Shown one piece after another: positions 1 to 5,218 of a stretch of DNA of 8,720 bases. Where the stretch lies: positions 1 to 8,720 of the forward strand of contig CBDUQI010000232.1 of NCBI GenBank assembly GCA_965369325.1, given 5' to 3'. A program made the translations under genes and the position numbers. This DNA comes from CBDUQI01 sp965369325 (GTDB lineage: Bacteria > Pseudomonadota > Gammaproteobacteria > Steroidobacterales > JBCBZW01). The notes below the pieces were generated by a model. The model was given only the letters and a program-made list of their open reading frames with translations. It was not told where the DNA came from and searched no databases. Numbering within the stretch: the stretch's first letter is position 1; each line of letters opens with the position of its first letter.

Positions 1-176
1 TCATTGGACATCCGGTCAATCTGCGCCTGGGCTCGGACCGAGTCCTTGCTTGAGGCAGTCTGCTCCTGCAACGCGGAGCGAACGACGGATTCTTGCGCCG
101 TCGCCAGCGACACCGTCAGTGCGGTGCAGCACAGCACCGACGCGACACGTAAAGCTGATGATATAGAAGTACGCAT
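1..176 (-). CDS. DUF3450-like secreted coiled-coil protein, N-terminal part (cut by window edge)
   Basis: The reverse strand is open from an ATG at 176 to the window edge, giving 58 codons with no stop. Residues 1-26 look like a Sec signal peptide: MRTS, a hydrophobic stretch with two adjacent cysteines, then LATA just before QES, a likely signal peptidase I site. The mature start is Q/S/A-rich and heptad-like and ends in AQAQIDRMSN, which resembles the start of DUF3450 proteins: periplasmic coiled-coil proteins of unknown biochemical role, often encoded with TonB, ExbB, ExbD and TPR proteins in gammaproteobacteria. An AAGGGAAG Shine-Dalgarno (187-180 on the minus strand) supports this start. 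The partner genes would lie to the left, outside the window. It is transcribed away from the leucine genes and is probably unrelated to them. The secreted nature is fairly secure; the family name rests on a short stretch. Confidence 0.6.
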   Translation of the reverse strand, partial: MRTSISSALRVASVLCCTALTVSLATAQESVVRSALQEQTASSKDSVRAQAQIDRMSN

Positions 177-224
177 GCGCTTCCCTTTGTTCGAGTGAGC
201 GAGAGGCTTCTGTTTAAGTGATTT

Positions 225-243
225 GTCCTGCTTCCGGCAGGAT
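225..243 (-). other. Hairpin in the presumed leader of the DUF3450-like gene
   Basis: Arms CCTGC (227-231) and GCAGG (237-241) pair around a five-base loop, and one A-T and one G-T pair extend the stem. It lies about 50 bases upstream of the minus-strand start at 176. No T-run follows on either strand, so it is not an obvious terminator. Its role is unknown; it may stabilise the 5' end of the mRNA. Confidence 0.3.
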
Positions 244-289
244 TCCCCGTGGCAACCGGTTACGCCCCAAAAAACATGTCGGCTACCCC

Positions 290-323
290 GAAATATCCGT
301 CCGGAACATCCGGTGAATATTTC
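290..323. repeat. Nested imperfect inverted repeat
   Basis: Outer arms GAAATAT (290-296) and ATATTTC (317-323) enclose inner arms CCGGA (301-305) and TCCGG (309-313) around the trinucleotide ACA. The linkers of 4 and 3 bases between arms do not pair. It could fold as an interrupted hairpin or serve as a two-part protein binding site upstream of the minus-strand gene. No T-tract is present, so termination is unlikely. The symmetry is seen directly; the function is a guess. Confidence 0.35.
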
Positions 324-885
324 TCCGATTTATTCGAGTTGACCGTCCCCCGACGGCTCCGCCCTTCCGGGTCGTCCCCCATGGAAACTACCTAAATTCA
401 CACGGGCCGGCAATGCACTTGGAGTACCGCCGCCGTTACATGTTCCTTCGATAGCGGCCGCCGACATCATACAATGCGTTGGCAGATTCTACCAAGCGGG
501 CACACTTTCACCGTATCCCTCGATCGGTCGAACGTGTGTCGGCGCCACGCGCAGCATCCCGTCACCGCCTCAACAGACCCGACGCGAGTTCGGTGTGAAA
601 ATCGCGCAGGCTTGCGGTGGCATCGACCGGAAGCTGCCTGCATTAGTCGCTCGTTGGATCGGCTGAGCCTCGTCAAACCGCAAGGACTGCCTCCCAGACA
701 ACAGCAAAGCACCCACATCAATCACAGCCGCAGCACCGCCATGTTTGCGCGATTCGCAAGCGACGCTCTCCTTGGGAATTTGCTATGCGCGGGCATCGCG
801 CCATCGCCTTTGCGCCATGCCGCCGTAATCAATCCGCTGCTCAAATTCCCATCCAGCCTGCCCGATCAGAGTGCTTATGGAAAAT

Positions 886-910
886 ATCCGGCAATCCGGT
901 GGATTTTTTT
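886..910 (+). terminator. Weak candidate intrinsic terminator
   Basis: A short GC-rich stem can form either as ATCC/GGAT (886-889 with 901-904, approximately) or as CCGG (888-891) with CCGG (896-899) around a CAAT loop. Seven T residues follow at 904-910. The stem is short, and there is no recognised plus-strand gene upstream for it to terminate, so it may be chance or may end an unannotated transcript. Confidence 0.3.
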
Positions 911-1126
911 GTTCACCCCGCTCCCCGATACCGATATGTCCGATGGCCATCGTGCGACGAACGGAGCCGGCGGCCACGATGATAAGCGACAGTAGTTGGG
1001 CCAGCGTCAAGCCGGCAGGGCCCCTGCGCCGATATGCCTTGGTGAAGGCGCTTGCTCACACAATCGCGCGCTTCGCCAGCCGTCATCAGCGGCGTGGGCC
1101 ATCACGCAGCGACCACTCGGCTGCGA

Positions 1127-1132
1127 TATACT
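1127..1132 (+). promoter_or_regulatory. -10 box of leucine dehydrogenase (probable leaderless transcript)
   Basis: TATACT matches the sigma-70 -10 consensus at five of six positions and ends only seven bases before the ATG at 1140. Transcription would therefore begin at or within a base of the start codon. No purine-rich ribosome binding site precedes the ATG; the bases between are TGCGCCC. No strong -35 is evident at 16-18 bases upstream, so an activator may be needed. No LiuR-like ACGT palindrome is present here. Confidence 0.5.
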
Positions 1133-1139
1133 TGCGCCC

Positions 1140-2213
1140 ATGCAGATTTTCCAGACGATTGCCCGTTACGGCCATGAAGAGGTTGTGTTCTTCAACTTCC
1201 CCCCTGCCGGGCTGAAAGCCATCATTGCCATCCACAACACGACGCTTGGGCCTGCACTCGGCGGGCTGCGCATGTGGCCCTATGCCAGCGATGAGGACGC
1301 GCTTGACGATGTGCTGCGCATGTCTGAAGGCATGACCTATACCGCGGCGGTCAGCGGCTTGAACCTCGGCGGCGGCAAAGCCGTGCTGATCGGCGATCCG
1401 GAAGCCGACAAGAGTGAGGCGTTGTTCCGCGCACTGGGACGCTTCATCGACTCGCTCGGCGGGCGCTTTGTCGTCACGGAAGATGTGGGCACCGATGCCG
1501 ATGATATGGAATTTATCGGCCAGGAAACTCGCCAGGTGGTCGGCGTACACCCCGTGCACGGCGGCTGTGGCGACCCCTCTCCGTTCACCGCGATGGGTAC
1601 CTTACATGGCATCCGCGCCAGTTTGCAGCGGCGCTTTGGGCATGAAGATCTGGGCAAGCTCAGCTATGCCGTGCAAGGCGTAGGCAGTGTCGGGGCCGAA
1701 TTGGTGCGCATGCTGAGCGAGGCAGGCGCACAGATATTCGTTGCAGACATTAATGAGGAGCGCGTGCATCACATGGTGGAAGAGTACGGCGCCACCGCCG
1801 TGGGCATGGATGAGATCTACGACGTGGATTGCACCGTCTTTGCGCCCTGCGCCTACGGCGGCGTGATCAATGAGCAAACGGTGCCCCGACTGCGCTGCCA
1901 GATCGTCGCGGGCGGTGCCAATAACCAATTGGAATCAGAGCATTGGGGCACCGAGCTGGAGCGGCGAGGCATCCTTTACGCGCCTGATTTTGCGGTCAGC
2001 GGCGGGGGGGTTATCAATGCAGCGACCGAACTGGCAGGCTACGACCGGCTGCGTGCAACGCACGCCGTCAGCCGAATTTATACCAATACACTGGAAATTT
2101 TCCGCATTGCCGAGCGCGATGGGGTGCCCAGCTGGGCGGCCGCGAAACAGTTCGCCCAACACCGCATTGATGCAATGGGTAGCACCAGTACCCCCTACCT
2201 GGCGCGCGCCTGA
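1140..2213 (+). CDS. ldh: Leucine dehydrogenase (Glu/Leu/Phe/Val dehydrogenase family)
   Basis: It catalyses NAD-dependent reversible oxidative deamination of leucine (and usually valine and isoleucine) to the 2-oxo acid in the cytoplasm, the entry step for the liu pathway. At 357 residues it has normal family length. The N-terminal substrate domain carries LNLGGGKAVLIGDP with the catalytic lysine at 80, TEDVGT with the catalytic aspartate at 115, and GDPSP at 144-148. The dinucleotide domain has GVGSVG at 180-185 and an acidic residue at 203 (VADIN), favouring NAD. GGANNQL (258-264) and APDF..SGGGVIN (281-293) are family motifs. One oddity is that MTYT at 65-68 has threonine where characterised members have a lysine that binds the substrate carboxylate. 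The ATG at 1140 is chosen because family homology begins there; the open frame extends upstream to 996 without homology. It is separated from the liu operon by a hairpin and has its own promoter. Function is well supported; exact substrate preference is less certain. Confidence 0.88.
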   Translation: MQIFQTIARYGHEEVVFFNFPPAGLKAIIAIHNTTLGPALGGLRMWPYASDEDALDDVLRMSEGMTYTAAVSGLNLGGGKAVLIGDPEADKSEALFRALGRFIDSLGGRFVVTEDVGTDADDMEFIGQETRQVVGVHPVHGGCGDPSPFTAMGTLHGIRASLQRRFGHEDLGKLSYAVQGVGSVGAELVRMLSEAGAQIFVADINEERVHHMVEEYGATAVGMDEIYDVDCTVFAPCAYGGVINEQTVPRLRCQIVAGGANNQLESEHWGTELERRGILYAPDFAVSGGGVINAATELAGYDRLRATHAVSRIYTNTLEIFRIAERDGVPSWAAAKQFAQHRIDAMGSTSTPYLARA

Positions 2214-2233
2214 CCCCCTACCGATGATGACAT

Positions 2234-2253
2234 GCGCAGGCCAAAGCTTGCGC
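2234..2253 (+). terminator. Hairpin after leucine dehydrogenase
   Basis: GCGCAGGC (2234-2241) pairs with GCTTGCGC (2246-2253), with one G-U pair, around a CAAA loop: an eight-pair GC-rich stem 20 bases beyond the stop codon. The usual T-tract is missing, so it may be a weak or Rho-assisted terminator, or it may protect the mRNA 3' end. The liuR -35 element begins just downstream. Confidence 0.4.
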
Positions 2254-2260
2254 CAGTCGC

Positions 2261-2290
2261 TTGCCCTGAGGCCCCCACGAGCGCTATAGT
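2261..2290 (+). promoter_or_regulatory. Promoter of liuR
   Basis: TTGCCC (2261-2266) and TATAGT (2285-2290) are separated by 18 bases and resemble a sigma-70 promoter. The predicted start, around 2297, falls in the centre of the palindromic operator, and the last base of the -10 box is the first base of that operator. Binding there would block the promoter, consistent with autorepression. Confidence 0.55.
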
Positions 2291-2305
2291 TGACGTTAAC
2301 GTCAA
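2290..2305. promoter_or_regulatory. LiuR operator 1 (perfect palindrome)
   Basis: TTGACGTTAACGTCAA is a perfect 16-base palindrome directly upstream of liuR. A second, imperfect copy with the same ACGT-N2-ACGT core lies ahead of liuA. LiuR sites reported from comparative genomics of proteobacteria are palindromes of this general type. The location overlapping the presumed transcription start supports negative autoregulation. Confidence 0.8.
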
Positions 2306-2307
2306 GC

Positions 2308-2312
2308 AGGGG
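2308..2312 (+). promoter_or_regulatory. Ribosome binding site deciding the liuR GTG start
   Basis: AGGGG lies seven bases before GTG at 2320. Starting further upstream, at the TTG at 2290, would put the start codon inside the operator and at the -10 box, so GTG at 2320 is preferred. Confidence 0.65.
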
Positions 2313-2319
2313 TCGCTGC

Positions 2320-2703
2320 GTGCCCGAATCCACCACTATTGCCGAGCTTGCCGAAGCATTTGATGTCACGCCACGGGCATTGCGGTTTTACGAATCCAAA
2401 GGCCTGCTCTCGCCACAGAGGCGGGGATCGACACGGCTGTATTCGGAACGCGATCGGGTCAGATTGAAGCTTATTCTGCGCGGTAAAAGACTTGGGTTTT
2501 CATTAGAAGATATCACAAATATCATCGAGTTATATGACCCGCAGAAGCCAAACAACAGCCGCCAGACGTTACTGTTATTTAGTAAAATTCAGGAGCATCG
2601 GCGCGAGCTCATCGAGCGTATGCACGATATAGAGCAAACGCTCCGTGCGATGGATGAAGTGGAAAAAGACTGCATCGACACACTGCTGCACGGCACGCCC
2701 TGA
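2320..2703 (+). CDS. liuR: LiuR, MerR-family regulator of leucine/isovalerate catabolism
   Basis: This 127-residue MerR-family DNA-binding protein probably represses the liu operon and itself, responding to a pathway intermediate. Residues 6-42 form the winged helix-turn-helix (TIAELAEAFDVTPRALRFYE, then the wing around RRGSTRLYSERD). ILRGKRLGFSLEDI at 52-65 is the second helical motif of MerR proteins, and residues about 80-118 form the long dimerisation helix. The YDP at 72-74 followed by a helix ending in MDEVEKDC is typical of LiuR rather than of metal-sensing members. Only one cysteine (118) is present, so metal binding of the CueR or MerR kind is unlikely. The gene is directly upstream of liuA, and both have matching palindromes. 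The middle of the gene (about 2460-2600) is more AT-rich than its neighbours. Family assignment is firm; the LiuR name rests on context and sites. Confidence 0.88.
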   Translation: MPESTTIAELAEAFDVTPRALRFYESKGLLSPQRRGSTRLYSERDRVRLKLILRGKRLGFSLEDITNIIELYDPQKPNNSRQTLLLFSKIQEHRRELIERMHDIEQTLRAMDEVEKDCIDTLLHGTP

Positions 2704-2710
2704 CTCTCAC

Positions 2711-2716
2711 CATATT
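2711..2716 (+). promoter_or_regulatory. Possible -10 element of the liuA operon promoter
   Basis: CATATT overlaps the start of the second palindrome in almost the same way that TATAGT overlaps the first. No clear -35 hexamer is seen at the expected distance, inside the end of liuR, so the call is made mainly by analogy with the liuR promoter. Confidence 0.35.
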
Positions 2717-2730
2717 GACGTAGACGTAAG
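2715..2730. promoter_or_regulatory. LiuR operator 2 (imperfect palindrome)
   Basis: TTGACGTAGACGTAAG keeps the ACGT-N2-ACGT core of the first operator and differs in the centre and the outer right half. It lies in the 45-base gap between liuR and liuA, ahead of the GGAG ribosome binding site at 2736-2739. This places control of the whole downstream operon under the same regulator. Confidence 0.75.
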
Positions 2731-2748
2731 TTTATGGAGCTACACTAG

Positions 2749-3933
2749 ATGACTGTGTTCAACACACATATCAATGATGACCTGGATATGCTGCGCGACT
2801 CCGTGCGCCGCTTTGCCGAAACCGAGATTGCTCCCTTCGCGGCCCAGATTGATGCTGAGAACGCCTTCCCGCGGGAGCTATGGGGCAAACTGGGTGAGAT
2901 GGGCCTGCTGGGCATGACCATCCCGGAAGCCTATGGTGGCAGCGCGATGGGCTATCTGGCCCATATGATCGCAGTGGAGGAAATCTCCAGGGCCTCCGGC
3001 TCGGTCGGGCTGTCGTATGCGGCGCACTCCAATTTGTGCATGAACAATCTGTACCTGCACGCCACCGAGGCGCAGCGCCAGAAATTCCTGCCCAAGCTAT
3101 GTACCGGAGAGTTTGTTGGTGCGCTGGCGATGTCCGAACCGGGTGCCGGCTCCGACGTAGTCGGCTCGATGAGCTGCCGTGCAACGCGCACCGAAGCGGG
3201 CAACCCGGACAGCGACTGGATCGCCAACGGCTCCAAAATGTGGATTACCAACGGGCCGGACGCCGATGTTGTGCTCACATACATGCGCACCGCGCCGGCC
3301 GAGCAGGGCTCGCGCACCATCACCGCGTTTCTGGTGGAAAAGCAGTTTGACGGGTACTCGACCGCTCAAAAGCTGGACAAGCTGGGCATGCGCGGCTCCA
3401 ACACCTGCGAGCTGGTATTCGAGGACTGCCACCTGCCCGGCGACGCGCAACTCGGCCAGGAAAATCAAGGCGCTTATATGCTAATGGCTGGGCTGGACTC
3501 AGAACGCTTGGTGCTAAGCGGAGGCCCCATTGGGCTGATGCAGGCCAGCATGGACCTGGTGCTTCCCTACATGCACGAGCGCCATCAGTTCGGCCAACCC
3601 ATCGGCAACTTTGAGATGATGCAAGGTAAAATCGCCGATATGTACACCGACCTGGCGTCCTCGCGCGCACTGGCTTATCGCTGCGCGGAACAATTTGACG
3701 CCGGCAAACCAACGCGTCAGGATGCCGCGGCAGCGTTGCTGCACTGCGCCCGCAGTGCGGTAAAGTTGGCACTCGAGGCCATCCAGTGCCTCGGTGGCAA
3801 TGGTTACATCAACGAGTATCCGTCGGGCCGATTGCTCCGCGATGCAAAGCTGTACGAAATTGGGGCCGGTACCACGGAGATCCGGCGAATGTTGATCGGA
3901 CGCGAAATCATGAAAGCGACGCGTCCCAACTAA
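2749..3933 (+). CDS. liuA: Isovaleryl-CoA dehydrogenase (LiuA)
   Basis: This FAD enzyme of the acyl-CoA dehydrogenase family oxidises isovaleryl-CoA to 3-methylcrotonyl-CoA in the cytoplasm and passes electrons to electron transfer flavoprotein. It has 394 residues, full length. The N-terminal helical domain spans about 1-125. FAD/substrate motifs follow: ALAMSEPGAGSD at 125-136 and KMWITNGP at 163-170, with LGMRGSNTCELVFEDC at 212-227. The catalytic base is diagnostic: glutamate 252 in GLDSERLVLSGGP, the position used by isovaleryl-CoA dehydrogenases, while the position used by medium-chain enzymes is a glycine in YEIGAGTTEIRR (369-380). CLGGNGYINEYP at 347-358 also fits the subfamily. GGAG lies nine bases before the ATG. 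It is the first structural gene of the LiuR-controlled operon. No irregularity was seen. Confidence 0.95.
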   Translation: MTVFNTHINDDLDMLRDSVRRFAETEIAPFAAQIDAENAFPRELWGKLGEMGLLGMTIPEAYGGSAMGYLAHMIAVEEISRASGSVGLSYAAHSNLCMNNLYLHATEAQRQKFLPKLCTGEFVGALAMSEPGAGSDVVGSMSCRATRTEAGNPDSDWIANGSKMWITNGPDADVVLTYMRTAPAEQGSRTITAFLVEKQFDGYSTAQKLDKLGMRGSNTCELVFEDCHLPGDAQLGQENQGAYMLMAGLDSERLVLSGGPIGLMQASMDLVLPYMHERHQFGQPIGNFEMMQGKIADMYTDLASSRALAYRCAEQFDAGKPTRQDAAAALLHCARSAVKLALEAIQCLGGNGYINEYPSGRLLRDAKLYEIGAGTTEIRRMLIGREIMKATRPN

Positions 3934-4000
3934 GAAGTATGCGTCGGCCGCACCCTACGCTGCCAAGCGCATATCAGCCAACCGAAAAGGACGTGAGATC

Positions 4001-5179
4001 ATGACTGAGCAGGTAGTGATTGTCGCCGCGCGACGTACCCCCATTGGCGCTTTTCAAGGTGCGCTGGCGCCCGCCACCGCTCCACAGCTAGGGGCTGCTG
4101 CGATTCGCGCAGCGATTGCTGATGCTGGCATCGACCCGAAACACATCGACGAATTACTGATGGGATGTGTGTTGCCCGCAGGCCTAGGGCAGGCGCCTGC
4201 ACGACAGGCGGCACTGAGCGCCGACGTGCCACTGTCCACTCCGTGCACTACGTTGAACAAGGTGTGCGGCTCCGGGATGAAAACCATCATGATCGGCGCT
4301 GATGCAGTGCGTGCGGGGTCGGCCAATATTGTGGTTGCCGGCGGCATGGAATCCATGAGCAACGCCCCTTACTTGCTGCCCAAGGCGCGCAGCGGCATGC
4401 GCATGGGGCACGCGCAGGTGATCGACCATATGTTCCTCGACGGCCTGCAAAGCCCGTATGACGGCAACATGATGGGTTTTTTCGCCGAGGCCACGTCCGA
4501 CAAATACGGCTTCTCACGCGAGGCGCAGGACGAAATTTCCATCGCCTCGGTCAAGCGCTCGCTGGAGGCCATCGAAAACGGCAGCTTCAAAGCAGAGATC
4601 ACGCCGGTGACCGTCACCCATCGGCGTCAGGAATCTGTGGTCGACACCGACGAAGAACCCGGTCGCTGCGATCTTGAAAAAATCCCTACCATGCGCCCAG
4701 CCTTCCGGCGCGATGGTGGCACCGTCACGGCCGCCAGCTCCTCGTCGATCTCTGATGGCGCCGCCGCCGTGATGCTGATGAGTGAGAGTCGTGCCAAGGA
4801 ACTGGGGCTAAGCCCACTTGCACGCATTGTCGCCCAGGCATCGCACGCTCATGAGCCGGAGTGGTTTACCACCGCCCCGCCGGGAGCCATCCAGAAGGCG
4901 GCGGATGCGGCCGGGTGGAAACTGAGCGACGTCGATCTGTTTGAGATTAACGAGGCGTTCGCCTGTGTTCTGATGGCCGCTTTACACGACCTGGATATCA
5001 GCTACGAGCGGGCCAACGTCAACGGCGGGGCCTGTGCGCTCGGGCACCCGATCGGCGCCACCGGGGCACGCCTGGTGGTCACCCTCATTCACGCGTTGCG
5101 GGCGCGCGGCCTCAAGCGAGGCATTGCCTCACAGTGCATTGGTGGCGGCGAGGCTACCGCACTGGCGATTGAGGTCTAG
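4001..5179 (+). CDS. Acetyl-CoA C-acetyltransferase (thiolase)
   Basis: This 392-residue thiolase probably cleaves acetoacetyl-CoA, the end product of leucine breakdown once acetoacetate is activated, into two acetyl-CoA. It may also act on 2-methylacetoacetyl-CoA from isoleucine. All catalytic elements are present: nucleophilic cysteine 89 (NKVCGSGMK), NEAF at 317-320, GHP with histidine 349, and CIGGG with cysteine 379. GMESMSNAPYLLP at 115-127 is typical of biosynthetic/degradative acetoacetyl-CoA thiolases rather than the long-chain FadA type. In the CoA-binding segment TVTA..SSSISDGAAA (241-256), a serine at 246 replaces the usual asparagine. AAGGA precedes the ATG by nine bases. The gene lies 67 bases after liuA and 39 before liuB, clearly co-transcribed. 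The substrate assignment comes from context. Confidence 0.9.
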   Translation: MTEQVVIVAARRTPIGAFQGALAPATAPQLGAAAIRAAIADAGIDPKHIDELLMGCVLPAGLGQAPARQAALSADVPLSTPCTTLNKVCGSGMKTIMIGADAVRAGSANIVVAGGMESMSNAPYLLPKARSGMRMGHAQVIDHMFLDGLQSPYDGNMMGFFAEATSDKYGFSREAQDEISIASVKRSLEAIENGSFKAEITPVTVTHRRQESVVDTDEEPGRCDLEKIPTMRPAFRRDGGTVTAASSSSISDGAAAVMLMSESRAKELGLSPLARIVAQASHAHEPEWFTTAPPGAIQKAADAAGWKLSDVDLFEINEAFACVLMAALHDLDISYERANVNGGACALGHPIGATGARLVVTLIHALRARGLKRGIASQCIGGGEATALAIEV

Positions 5180-5218
5180 CACGCTGGCTGGCAATCAACA
5201 TTTGCGGCGAGGCCCGGC

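Larger units (their letters stand above)
177..1126. other. Gene-poor region between the DUF3450-like gene and leucine dehydrogenase
   Basis: About 950 bases carry no gene I can support. Open frames exist on both strands (for example about 474-995 plus, 467-721 minus and 783-1010 minus). They lack ribosome binding sites, use TTG or badly placed starts, and translate into Arg/Cys/Pro/Ser-rich strings typical of GC-rich noncoding DNA. Small structural elements are visible: inverted repeats at 225-243 and 290-323, a direct repeat CGTCCCCC at 344-351 and 373-380, a promoter-like TTCGAT-17-TACAAT at 447-475 (plus), a T-run hairpin at 886-910, and a near-palindrome at 1015-1027. The region presumably holds promoters for the divergent genes and may hold a small RNA or decayed sequence. 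Confidence 0.6.

Noticed and set aside
474..995. Long plus-strand open frame of 173 codons in the gene-poor region
   Set aside because: No ribosome binding site, Arg/Ser/His/Pro-rich composition without domain-like pattern, and no recognisable similarity; typical of open frames in GC-rich noncoding DNA.
783..1010. Minus-strand open frame with a hydrophobic start (75 codons)
   Set aside because: It needs a TTG start with no convincing ribosome binding site, and the sequence beyond the short hydrophobic stretch is not recognisable. It overlaps the candidate terminator and other non-coding features.
996..1139. Extended N-terminus for leucine dehydrogenase starting at 996
   Set aside because: The extra 48 residues have no family similarity and would span the -10 box; homology begins exactly at the ATG at 1140.
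2715..2746. Classical MerR promoter at liuA with TTGACG as -35 and TACACT as -10, 20-base spacer
   Set aside because: It would start transcription inside the liuA coding region, after the ATG at 2749 and past its good GGAG ribosome binding site.
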